Source: Ciona intestinalis (lineage: Eukaryota; Chordata; Ascidiacea; Phlebobranchia; Cionidae). Taken from it: a DNA stretch of 64,000 nucleotides. The stretch lies in contig NC_020168.2 of assembly GCF_000224145.3 (NCBI RefSeq), positions 496,001 through 560,000 of the forward strand, in the 5' to 3' direction. The translations under genes were made by a program, and so were the position numbers. Positions 1 through 10,963 of the stretch are shown here, one piece after another. How positions within the stretch are numbered: position 1 is the first letter of the stretch; each line of letters opens with the position of its first letter. The notes beneath the pieces are model-generated. The model searched no databases. It saw only the letters and a program-made list of their open reading frames with translations, and was not told the DNA's origin.

Positions 1-874
1 TGACTAAAAATGTCAATCAGTTTACCAGGCATGTCATGCATTTTTTATAACTGGTGAGAGATTAGAGTTTATCAAAAAAATTGAATTTTTAAGACATACA
101 CATACCGATAAGTTGTTGTTATCTTTTGATGCAAATTCAGCGAGAAATAGAGCGGGTGGGGCAGGTGGGCAATCTGCTTCTTTGGGCTTGTGGGAACAAA
201 GAAGGAGGTTAGAGAAAATAAACCTTGGAACAAAAAATCAAGGGCACCTAACATTAGTAGGGAATGTCCTAGAATAGGCCTAGTATGCGGCGAATGCTTG
301 TCCAAGAATAGGTTATAACACCATTACCCCAAGTGAATATTCTGTTCTGGGTACATATAGTAACAGGTAAATTGGTGATATTACACCAATTAAAGGTGAT
401 AAGCTAACAGCATGGAAATATTGCCTAAAAATACCCTGGTTTCCACAAGATAGGCCTGTGGCTCAGTTGCTGCCTCTAACCTAGAGGATAGGGGTTTGTG
501 GGTCACAGCTTATGGCCATTGTGGGTGTATGTGTCTTTGGGTGAGATTGTTAAGACCAAAATGTTACTTTGGAAACCGGCCATTTGGAAACCGGATATTT
601 TACCGCTTAACGGGCAATAACATGGGATATATAGATCATTCGAATTGTAGAAAAAAATAGATTCCTACAAACAATGAATGTGCATTACTTACTGGTGTTT
701 CATCAAAAAATATCAAAAGTAGATTGTTGACTTTGTCCTGAAAAGAAATGACTAAAATTAGCGCCGTTGCAAGTAAGTGAAACCGCTTCTAGTCCTTAGC
801 TTTTCAGTTTAGGATTTGATGTAGCTACTGACTACTGTTGTGGGTATGTGTGTATGGCTTTTAGATTAAATCAA

Positions 875-965
875 AAGGTGGAAGAAGAACACGTTTATTA
901 TAATGAGTGCCGTTGTTCCGCCATGCGAGGGTAAATAAGTTTCATTCAATTTTATTTATAAAATA
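875..965 (+). repeat. SINE-like 3' tail
   Basis: The stretch carries the block GAACACG...TTATAATGA, then GCCATGCGAGGGTAAATAAG and TTTCATTCA, which recurs in both orientations at many places in the window, for example near 1890, 28850, 54620 and 61690. It looks like the 3' end of a SINE family. A weak tRNA-like head may lie near 455-545. Confidence 0.5.
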
Positions 966-1334
966 CAATTAAAAAAGTTATATAGACTCACAGGATGAGT
1001 GATCGTGTCCAACCCGTATAAGATCACATTCGATGCTAAAACTTCTCGGATCAAAGAACGAAAAACTCTGAAAATTAAAATTCCTATCATTTTACAAAAC
1101 TTAAATTCATGGTTTGTTTAAATTGATTTTGTATATAATGATTTTACAAAGTATAGGTGTAAAAATTTCAATATGATCATTTACATAATAAACATTAATT
1201 TCAGTATAACAACTTTTCAATATAATCTGTTTTTATACATTCACATTCATTTTTCTTATTTTTATAGTTTTTTATACACCCTGCCACATTTTTCTTGAAT
1301 TTTAACAGGTTCATTCATTTTGACACATAACCAT

Positions 1335-1510
1335 ATTAAAGAGGGTGAACCTGGGGTGGCAGGGTAGGAAGACCAATCCTAGAATTTTCTGCACTGCATT
1401 AATCAGCGAACATTACAACCAAATAGGTGAAATTTGTTCGCTAGATTTTGTGTTTAACTGATTTTAATTTTGTTTTATAAATGTTTGCGGCCAAGTACCT
1501 GCTTTTGATA
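1335..1510 (+). repeat. Dispersed 'GGGGTGGCAGGG' repeat
   Basis: The stretch starts near the block 'acctggggtggcagggtagg' and continues with 'ctgcattaatcagcg' and 'gctagattttgtgttt'. Related blocks occur near 3940 (inverted), 27635, 27725, 37210 and 38485. The copy at 38485 shares downstream sequence too (tattaatta...gctagatttgttt), so this is a longer interspersed repeat and not a chance motif. Its class is unknown. Confidence 0.5.
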
Positions 1511-1687
1511 AGTGAGGGAGGGAACAGGTGGGGGAATACATGGTCACACAATGCACGCAAATAATTCAACTCTGATCTTCTGCTTTGTAAAGCTCTATGT
1601 AGCTTGATGCCATAATATGTGAGGATCTCATCTTCGTTGTTACAACCTGTAGACAGATGTTGCTGAATTATATCTGTTTGTCTATTG

Positions 1688-1960
1688 GTGCCATGGTACA
1701 GTGATTAGAATGCCTATAGATTAGTGGATACGGGTTCAAGGCTAACACTGCTACCACTATAGGCGTATATGTGCTCTTGGGGAATTGCCCCAGCCTAGTG
1801 ATTCCTAATTTTCAGCCATAATAAAATTATCGACCATAGTTACATATATGGTATACTATAACACATAAGCCGGGTGTATTAAACAGAACAACAAGTTATA
1901 ATAACTGTCGTTAGTTGTTACCCAGCTATGCAAGGATAACTAAGTAACATACTCATTAAT
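1688..1960 (+). repeat. tRNA-derived SINE-like element
   Basis: It starts with a tRNA-like head, including a B-box-like GGGTTCAAGGC near 1732, followed by 'ctgctaccactatagg'. After a middle section it ends in the common tail (ataactgtcg...aaggataactaagtaac). The same head-to-tail order is seen near 54895-55150 and 61450-61750. The family name is not assigned; Ciona SINEs are known. Confidence 0.6.
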
Positions 1961-2332
1961 ATTATTTAACTTTAATTAAATATAAGATGTGTGCACCAAA
2001 GCCCAAATGTAATTAATAATTTAAAGGATTTTCCACTTGCCTGCATCTTGTGCAGATAAACACACGTTAAGGTGAATGATGGAAAGTCTCAACAACTTCT
2101 TAATAATCACATCTGACAAGTCAACCTAACAAATCAATAAGAATAAATCTTAAGGAGATATTTAAATAAAACGCAAAGAATTCAATTATATGGTGAATCA
2201 ATCAGAAATTAAATGACTCACTATTAGTATTACTGTCTGTATCTAATATGAATTGATATTTAACCTAAAACCAAAAAGTGTTAAATTTGTATGAAAAGCA
2301 TATACAACATACATAGTCAACTACAAATGTAC

Positions 2333-4398
2333 CTGGTTTATTCTTCGATATAAAACACACAAAGCGTGTCTCATTGCAACTTTGAGCTCGTGTATGAAAC
2401 ATTCATCCTCGCTCAGATCTCTGAGCACAAACATAATGTTAATTTTAATCTAACACCATTTACAATACAGCAGTAACATAACAACTAAGGAGTTTTCTGT
2501 TACTTCTGCTACCAGGCATAATGTAAATAATCATTTAGCGGCCTATCTGGTAAAAAAGACAAAGTGTTTTTCCACCATTTTGACTGCAATTCGGCAAGAC
2601 ATTATCAAAGAAAACTTTTTTTACATCAGATAAGCTGCTAAAAGAATGACACAGAAATTGTGTCTTAAGTTTCATTTAACCAAATTATTTTTACTAGACA
2701 AAATGATTTGTAAGTAAGAAAATAATATTCACCTGTACCATTTCCAAACATATTGCTCAAGCAGAAGCTCCAAAAACTACAAATGTATAAATATATATCA
2801 TTGATGTAATGATGTTCAGAATTAGGAACTTTATGTTTTCAGTAGCCTACTCAAGTCAAGTTTTAAGCAATCACGTAAGTATGAACCTAAACAGTATCAA
2901 TATAGCATTCAGTAATATTTGTTAACTTGAAAATGCACATGATTTGTTCCTAGATGCATATTGATTAATCAACAAAACAAATCTGTATTAAAGTAAGCAA
3001 GTTCATTTTAAAATTTGGCTTGAACATGTCCATAACAAAATAACTGTCCTGCACGCGCACTTATCGTTATGCACTTCCATATTCTGCAGACTGAGATAAG
3101 CCCCTTACCTCAGAGACAGCTTTATCCACTTTTTCTGTCACCTCTATTCCCAACCAAGGTTGCAAAGACGTGAACTCTTCTTCTGGTCTATTGGGAGAGA
3201 AAACAAAATATTAACAATAACAACATTAAGTTCAACGAAATACATAATCGACAAAAAAAGCAGTGAAATATATTTTGTGAGATATCTCAGATATTTATTT
3301 TACCAAAATGACATCATCAGTCTCTTATTGAATTAGGATCTTGGTTCAATATACAACAATTCTATTTTATATTATTTATTTACTTTTCCCTGGTGCAGTT
3401 TTCCTTGCCACATATTGAACATTGCTTTGGTTTAACTTTAACAGGTTTAGCATGGACCTGTGTGTGAAAATATTGTTCAAATTATATTTTTAATATATTG
3501 ACTATACACAGAGATGTATAACTTGATGGTAATGAAATACATAGGAAATTTCGTTGGATAGATTTTTTCAAATTAAGTTAGATATTAGTATATGAACAGA
3601 TACACAAGTAACATAACATTCTACTAATAATTGTTAAATGCAAAACCATGTATATATAGAGAGATTTAGTGTTTCAAAATTAATAAGCTACATCTTTACC
3701 ACCAAGTCCTTTTTCATCACTGACAGCAGCAAGTTGGGAATTTCATACCCTGGTCTGTAGAGTGGAAATGGGATGATATGGTTGTAAAAGATGTGGATAC
3801 AGTTGTTTAAGTGGGAGAAACATGGGGGACAAACTTTCCAAAATACAGGGGAGGCATGGACATTTAGACACACTATACTGTGATAAAACCAATTTATTGG
3901 TTTTAATGTTTATTGAATAATGCAGAAATTTTCAGGGCCTGTCTACCCTGCCACCCCTGGTTTGATGCCTATAAAGGTAAAGAATTTTCTGTTGTGTTAT
4001 AAAATAAACAATATGGTAGGGTTGTGGTTAGGGATAGTTTGGGGAGATTCTACATTAGCACCACTTAAACTACTATTTTACGGTCATTACCTCAAAATCA
4101 TGGCAGAAACACCAATTCCTGCGAAAAACATCCAAAACAGCAACATGAACTGGAATACACTGAAACAAGAAAATAAGTTAGGAAAGCATATAGTTTAGGT
4201 ATACAGCTTCAATTAAATATGGTAACTAGTGGGTATAGGGGTTAGTGAATAAGAAGAGGGGAGATTCTTCACTGGTATCAAACTTGCAGTAAGGCTCATA
4301 TGAAAGTAGCATTTATAAATGTTAACCCACCTCATAGTACATAACAGTGCAACTATGCATGCTCCAGATATGTAAACCGCTGTCTTAAATTTCGCCAT
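2333..4398 (-). CDS. SNX14: SNX14 homologue, 5' part (partial)
   Basis: SNX14 is an ER-anchored sorting nexin that acts in lipid homeostasis and at membrane contact sites. Seven exons give an open frame with matching phases: 4331-4398, 4091-4159, 3700-3754, 3384-3457, 3109-3187, 2733-2776 and 2333-2420 (159 residues). Order in the protein: two hydrophobic helices (residues about 5-48, with the block VFQFMLLFWMFFAGIGV), then RPGYEIPNLLLS, a cysteine cluster CSICGKENC, then the start of the PXA domain (QPWLGIEVTEKVD, then WYRDLSEDECFIHELK). Human SNX14 has the same order, including the cysteine motif and PWLDLKISSKVD. The remaining PXA, RGS, PX and C-terminal domains are not in the window. Start chosen at the first ATG before the membrane segment. 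Exons were placed by eye and the family call is strong. Confidence 0.87.
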
Positions 4399-4675
4399 GA
4401 CGCGTTTCCAGCGCTACCACTTGGTATTTCTTAACTAACTTATTTTTGCTTTGATTTTAATCCATTCAATTATTTACACCCGTTTTCTGTATAGCATTTT
4501 TATCAAGTTACTGTCGGACGGCGTCGGTAAACTGGTTTTGATCAAATGATTTGATTTTGTATGTCAGTCGCGAAAATCATAGAAAACACAAGCATATTAT
4601 CATACTCTGATATTATCAAAATATCAAATGCAGTTTACATCCGACAATCGGGCCCCTTTAAATACCGCAGTACAC

Positions 4676-4741
4676 CAGTGCCTCCAGCAGTACACCAGTG
4701 CCTCCAGTGCCTCCAGTGCCTCCAGTGCCTCCAGTGCCTCG
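4676..4741 (+). repeat. Nine-base minisatellite in the fold-back left arm
   Basis: The unit GTGCCTCCA repeats about five times, preceded by a duplicated 'gcagtacaccagtgcctcca'. The opposite arm carries only one unit, so the repeat grew, or was lost, after the arms formed. It creates a misleading Pro-Val reading frame that is not a gene. Confidence 0.8.
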
Positions 4742-5109
4742 TTTACGTTGTTTTGAACTAAACGAAATAATAAATGTTTATGACATCATAACACATATTA
4801 AAACTGTACAAGAGATACATGCAACCACCTCACCGTCAATGACGCACGTGTTTTTACATTTTACTGTTTTTGAAGCTCCATGTGACCACTGAGCAACGAT
4901 GTCTGCACGTCAACTTTTTAATAAAACTATTCCGGCAATGATACGATTTCATTCCAACGTTTCGACGTCCTATTAAGGTCGCCTGCATTAGGGTAAATGG
5001 ATTTGGCATGATGAAGACGACGTCGAAACGTTGGAATAAAATCGTATCATTGCCAGAATAGTTTTATTAAAAAGTTGACGTGCAGACATCGTTGCTCAGT
5101 GGTCACATG

Positions 5110-5556
5110 CAGAGCCATAGAAATACCGAGTAGTCCAACCCATTGTTACGTAAAACACAAATTGAACGGCAATTTGGGTCCAAAATTAAACCGTGGGTAT
5201 AGGAAAAATGCATGTTTTTCGCTAAATTACAGAAGAACTTGGGCTTAAAAACAAATTTGAAGATTAAAAAGTGTAAAAAACATGTGTTATTTGTTTTCTG
5301 TATCGTAAAAAGTTAAAAATAGAACTAGAAGCGGTTGATTTGTGACATTTTAGTCATTTAATGTGGTTAAATTTATATATTTTTTCGAAAAAATGTTTAG
5401 TAATGTAAAAAGAAGCTGTTTCACGCCTTCCCACAAAAGTAAAACACAAGCAAAACCTAACAAGTTAGTTTAAACCGATTGCCAAAGTCACCACTTTTGT
5501 TCTATTTTGGACACACAAAGACGGCAGTTGGACTACTCGGTGTTTATACGACTCTG
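5110..5556. mobile_element. hAT-type MITE nested in the fold-back element
   Basis: The left end reads CAGAGCCATAGAAATACC and the right end, on the minus strand, CAGAGTCGTATAAACACC. Both continue with GAGTAGTCCAAC. The 8-base duplication GTCACATG flanks it at 5102-5109 and 5557-5564. A CAGAG-type end with an 8-base duplication fits hAT elements. It has no coding capacity and sits in the right arm of the older fold-back element. Confidence 0.78.
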
Positions 5557-5776
5557 GTCACATGGAGCTTCAAAAACAGTAAAATGTAAAAACACGTGCG
5601 TCATTGACGGTGAGGTGGTTGCATGTATCTCTTGTACAGTTTTAATATGTGTTATGATGTCATAAACATTTATTATTTCGTTTAGTTCAAAACAACGTAA
5701 ACGTGGCGATACATTAGTTTCACTAGGCACTGGAGGCAATGGTGTACTGCGGTATTTAAAGGGGTCCCCGACAATC

Positions 5777-6557
5777 TATGTATAAAGGTCTTAAATATAT
5801 ATATAAATAAACACCTACATACTATATAAATGTGGTGTTTCTGTAATATTCGGAAAGTTCTCTGATTTAGTGACGTAATGATTACGTAATCTGTTTCCGG
5901 TGGTCAGCCTGCTTCGCCGGTGTTTTCGCAAATTAATCACCACAGGATCGAGCAAGCGTATTAACGTCTTAATCAAATCGTAAAAATCCTGTTCTTTTTA
6001 CGCAAAAAAAGTTACGATTTTGGAAATTTCTAAACTGATACTTTTATTACTCGAACTCACGAGCAGTCAATAACGTTACATGTCGACAGGATTTATTTGC
6101 GATACAATTAATCAGAACACAACCTTCTGAAGTTTAATTTATTAGCACCACTCCGCACAGATTTGGAAACCGTTCATTTTCACGGTACAAGATACCTGCA
6201 TTCGTATATTGATTTATAGAAGTAATTGGAATCGAGCTCGTGAAACATTCATCATCCGTGAAAGTGACGTAGAACTACGAGTGTCCCTTATGGGCAACAC
6301 AAGGAGAACGACTTGCCCACGTTACTCTCGTAACTATTAATAATACAACGCACTTTGGCAGCCATCGGGGCAGGCTGCATAGGTACAAAATTCAAATAGA
6401 GAAAACACAGAATTAAAGCTTGCACGCGATTATTCCAACGCTCAACGATCGTAAATTAACTCCATCAAAGCTTTGCTCCACCAAACGAATCAAGCAAACC
6501 GCTGTCAGGAGCAGACGTGGTGATTAACTTTTGTGCCTGTTAAGCAAATATTAATCT
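5777..6557. other. Spacer between the fold-back element and ISOC2
   Basis: No gene is visible. The stretch holds a near-palindromic GTGACGTAATGATTACGTAA at about 5870-5889, which resembles ATF/CREB-type sites, and otherwise AT-rich sequence. Any regulatory role is a guess. Confidence 0.35.
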
Positions 6558-6823
6558 ATTACTGTGGGGTAAGATGGGACACCTTTAGCACATAAAATTC
6601 AAATATCCTGGTCGTGTTTTCAACAATTAAAAACGGTTTATAACTTTTCGAATGTTTCTTGTTTTCTACCAAACAGGACAAGATAATAGAATGAAAAGTG
6701 TTCCATCTTTTCCCAACCTACTATATTGCTATGGGGGTAAGATGGATGTTCTTTGATTACTACCAAACGGGACAATAAAAGAGAACAGAAACATGAACCA
6801 TCTTACCCCAACCTAATATAGAC
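6558..6823. mobile_element. MITE of the GGGTGGGG-AAGATGGGACAC family, two pieces
   Basis: It starts with TGTGGGGTAAGATGGGACAC and contains the family's interior (CCTGGTCGTG, then 'ctaccaaacaggacaagata'). It closes with 'ttcccaacctactata' near 6727. A second partial copy follows directly, from 6731 to 6823. The family resembles the Ciona MITE described as Cimi-1, but I could not align it. Confidence 0.75.
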
Positions 6824-6938
6824 AAATGTTACAAATATTAAATTTTTAAAAATGTACAAAATTTAAGTGGTTTAAAAGGTTAAGATATAAACTTCAAAAC
6901 TTTTGGGCAAAATTTACAAACACAAACAAAAAAAACAT

Positions 6939-9620
6939 TTATTGTGAATATTGAAAAACTACTTCACGAAAGTTGGGATGTTTTGCGTCTCCTAAAAGTT
7001 GCAATAAAACCGTTTCAGAAGTTGTTATAAACGCACCCATCTGCCTCATTGTAGCGATGGCATACATACGATCAACCTGTTGATAAAACAAGATTATTGT
7101 CACCACAAACATTAATCTTGCAATACTGAGAAATAGGTTGTGGTTACTACAGGAGAACTGGAATAATCTGTTTAAACCGGATTTCAACTGGCGGTTACAG
7201 ATGAATATGAACCACAATTAATAGCTACTCCTTATGTAGTAACAACTCATAACCATATAAAGCAAATTAATACCTGGGACCTTGAAGAAACAGCATCAGC
7301 AACAACATGGACCTCGTAATTTAAATCCAATAAATCAGTTGTGGTTCTCTGCAAAACAAAGTGTCAACAAGTTCTTTCTCTGGTACCTTATTACACGTGC
7401 AGGAACGGTAAATTTAATTTTGAAGTATAGCAGAAAAGTGCAATTACTTCTTGACATAGAGCGTAAATCAAACAGACAGCCATGTGACATGCAATTACGT
7501 GTCTTGAGTTTGATCGAACCAAAAGTAGAACTATCGATTACAACACACAACATATGCTTGGAAATGCACAGATACCATCAGTGTGTTAAATATTTATGTA
7601 AGTAGTAATAAGCAAGAAAAACAAAGCCCCAAAATGCTGCTTCTGCATAACTAAAGTATTTGGAGACACCAACATTGTAATGAAATTGGCCGACTCAAAA
7701 CATAAGGTTAATTAAGTTCTAAATATACTAAAGTTTGCTGAAAAACTTCTTACCCACCAATATACAAGCTTGTGTTTCGATGCCGCATAAAATGACAGAC
7801 TTGGTTTTATTGTTTTTTAATTCCTCTTCAACTTGTGGTAGCACCATTGAAAAACAAGTTTTCTCAAACTTTTTTGCATGGCTTACATCACCAAGTTCAC
7901 CCACAGTTGGGCCCAGACCTAAAACAAATGGTGACATGAGTAAAAACATGTAATAAAAAAGGGCATTCATTTATGAAGGCTGAAGCCACTAGATAATGTA
8001 ACATGAAAAACAAAATTTGCTCTATATTATGGCCGAATGACTATTCACAATAATACTACAACAAAACAAAAATAATGGCGAAAATTAGGAAGTAAATTAA
8101 TTATACATGTAAGCAATATTTATTTATTTATGTGGTTGTTTAAATGCACAAATATATTTATACCTTTGGGATATTGCTCAGTTACAATTGTAGGAAGTTT
8201 CATGATTTTTGCCAGTTCGTTCATTCTTCTGGAACATTCCAAAATTTGAGGGAAATAAACTAAAAAAAATAAGTCCTGTGAATGAATACTAATATACCAA
8301 TTCAAGTACTAATGAATTACCCCTTCTTATAAAATGAATGTATTAGCTACATACCACTACAAGAAAGAATAAATCATAATTCCATATGACTAATTATGTA
8401 TGGAATATAATGGACATTATCAGATTACACAGATCTATAAATTGAGTATGACGTCAATATTATGACATCACAATAGCTGGTTTTATGTAATAAAGGAATC
8501 GGCCATCTAAGTATTAATTACAATTTCCACTAAAGTGGCGTGTCCGCGTGGATAACGTAAAAATATTTAGTCTGTTACGTCACTTAGGTTTGCGAGGTAA
8601 GTGGGCATAACAATGGGATAGAATAACGCAAGATATAAATAGATAGAAAAATACCAGACATTCACATTAGATATGACATAATCTAATATATGAACAGAAC
8701 ACAATACTATGGGGAAGAATCAAAAATATAACAGGATATTTGTAACCCGGGATAACACAGTGCAGTTTATTTTAGGTCATATTATGTTATTTATGAAATA
8801 AAATGGTGTTTCCGCATTGGTACCTAATTATGTAATATAGGCCTATATATTTATTTATACACACTACATTTATGGTTATTTCTGAGGGTATATTCAACAA
8901 AATATTCGTATATACAATATTTATATAACAAAGAGTGGCCACAGCTGGAGTACATATTAATTGTCTTACAGGTTACTCATTTCCCTGAGAATATAAATAG
9001 CTCCCTTGAACAAATAGAGTGCAATATACCATTACACAAGCCTACAATATAAATAGCATTTATGTGTGGTAACCATTGTGTGGGATCACACAGAAGGTTT
9101 TAATACACCCGCTGTTGTGTTTCAAAACGCACTTGAAAAACAAGTGGTAAGTTCGAATCTATGTTTGTTTTGGGCTGACGTGTAAGTAGAATGGAAAACA
9201 CAAAGGATCATGAAAGCAAACTTGTGTGTGTTGCAACAATAGTCAAGTTATATGGTGGTTAAATACCATGGAAACTATAACCTGTTTTGAAATATAACAT
9301 CTGCATAACATTACAGTTTTAAATTTAATGACACCTTTAACTTGGTAAGTGCTAAAACAATAAACATTGCAAATATATTTCATTTACTGAAGTAAATTGT
9401 TATTTGAACAAAATTCATCTGCTAATGATTATGTTTGTCCTAAAAATGGCCAAATAAAAATTTGTATGCCTATGACCAAATTAAAACATAACATATTTCG
9501 CTCAAAATAAAACTGTAAAAACTCACCAATACTGGGTCGAAACTTTTCTTGCATGTCGCACAGAAAAAGTGAAGTTGATTTCTGGGATAACCTGCCGAGG
9601 CTGCGTGCTGCCATTGCCAT
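6939..9620 (-). CDS. ISOC2: Isochorismatase-domain protein (ISOC2-like)
   Basis: This is a cysteine-hydrolase-fold protein of the isochorismatase family; the animal members have no firmly known substrate. Five exons: 9527-9620, 8164-8259, 7758-7918, 7274-7348 and 6939-7076, all with GT-AG borders and matching phases (187 residues). It follows human ISOC2 closely along its length: SLGR...[64 protein letters not shown], and a final [10 protein letters not shown]. The expected catalytic triad is visible as Asp22, Lys83 and Cys115. ATG at 9620 was chosen because it gives the family's N-terminus; an in-frame ATG 15 bases upstream would add only MYLLN. Intron 1 is the longest, at about 1.27 kb. Confidence 0.94.
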
Positions 9621-10963
9621 GTTTAACAGATACAAAGCCTAATGAACCTAATTCCTAATAATAAATTCACAGGACGTATTAAACATAAAATGATTCTGTT
9701 TTCATATTGAAGCATAATAGTTTAGGAATCTTTTTGAACCGAAAATATTGATAAAAGTAATACAGTGTGCATGCAAAAAAGACAAGGACGTAATTGTTGT
9801 TGTTGCTTATCTGGTTCTTAAAAAGCAAGCAAAAAATGCAACAGTGAATAAAATGCGTTAAAAGGCATAGAATGTGTTATAGGAAATAAATGTTAAACAA
9901 ATTAAAATTAAGAGAGAATACTTGTTTTACATATAACGAGTTGTTCGTGTGCCAAAGAGTGAGATCGTAATAAATGCACAAATACATTGAAAGATATTTG
10001 CACTATATGTTATTGCAAACGATAGAGAGAAGTGGTATTAAAAACAATATTTAATGGAAATATCTTATTTTGAAAAGTAAAAGATTAATGAAACAGCAGG
10101 TGCTTGCTATTCAAGGAGGATATTTGCACAACGAAGATTGATTTCAGAAGAAAAAGTATAAGGTTTACATTCATATGAAATGCTAATATGATCACCATGT
10201 AATTTATCATCCACAATATTCATATAATAAACTTATAGAACTGCACAACTAGCATAAAATATTTGACATGCAAAATGTTACTGCCATGACACTTTTTATC
10301 AAATGAAGTTTTACAGCAGAGATAACTCAGCAACAAATTGATACTGTATAAAAATACTTTGTGATCAAAATTCGATAGAGAAATTTACAAGCTTTAAATA
10401 CCTGCTGCTTAAAATACTAAAATTGCAGCAAAACTACATCGACAAAAACAAAACTGCTCAGAAAATGAAGGAAACATAAAACAAAGTACGGTACAGAAAT
10501 ATTCGGATTAAGGTTAACAAGTAATTTACACCAATTATTAAAGCAGGAGTAATAAATAGATAAAAACACATGTAAACAACTGTTTATTCCCATGGTTGGA
10601 ATGTGTATACTGAACCAAATATAACTATGACTGAACAAAACGGAAGGGTAGAGATTTAAATATTGTTTATCCATAATCACAACAACACTGCTAAAATAAA
10701 ACTACATGATACAACTTACAATAGGAAACTTGATAACGGAACCTATTCACATGAAAAACAAAAACACCATGTGTATAAAGATACTGTTTTAACCCAAAAA
10801 CACTTTAAAATTAATACACCTGCATACAGGATTGCAACATTAATAAAGTGTAAGAAAATAATTAGTTCACTGAATTTTAACATTAAATTACATAATTGTG
10901 ATGTGCGATTGCGACAATATGGAGAAGGCATATCATGGCACAGAATTAGGTAGTTCAATTAGA
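9621..10963. other. Spacer between ISOC2 and UNC13
   Basis: AT-rich sequence holding the ISOC2 upstream region and the UNC13 3' region. No gene, hairpin terminator or recognised repeat is seen. Short open frames here have no family resemblance. Confidence 0.5.

Larger units (their letters stand above)
1..2332. other. Spacer or large SNX14 intron with repeats
   Basis: I could not find the next SNX14 exon in this stretch, so it is probably one long intron of that gene. It holds a SINE-like tail near 875-965, a fuller SINE-like copy at about 1688-1960, and a copy of the GGGGTGGCAGGG dispersed repeat near 1340-1510. The rest is AT-rich sequence with no reading frame I believe. Confidence 0.5.
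4650..5767. mobile_element. Long fold-back DNA transposon (Mutator-like?)
   Basis: The two ends are inverted copies: the left end reads GGGCCCCTTTAAATACCGC and the right end, read on the minus strand, GGACCCCTTTAAATACCGC. The 9-base direct repeat CCGACAATC flanks the element at 4641-4649 and 5768-5776. If the nested element at 5110-5556 is removed, the left arm (4650 to about 4971) pairs along most of its length with the right arm, leaving a loop of only about 45 bases. So it is nearly one long palindrome of about 660 bases. Long inverted repeats and a 9-base duplication fit Mutator-like elements, but no transposase is present, so the superfamily is an inference. Confidence 0.72.

Noticed and set aside
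4561-4892. Open frames reading Pro-Val repeats followed by LRCFELNEIINVYDIITH, with a second copy on the minus strand at 5533-5739
   Set aside because: Both copies are the two arms of the fold-back element. The repeat comes from the GTGCCTCCA minisatellite, and the frames have no family resemblance or splice context.
9125-9170. A GTTCGAATCT word that resembles a tRNA T-loop
   Set aside because: No acceptor stem or anticodon arm can be drawn around it. It lies in ISOC2's upstream intron and may be repeat debris.
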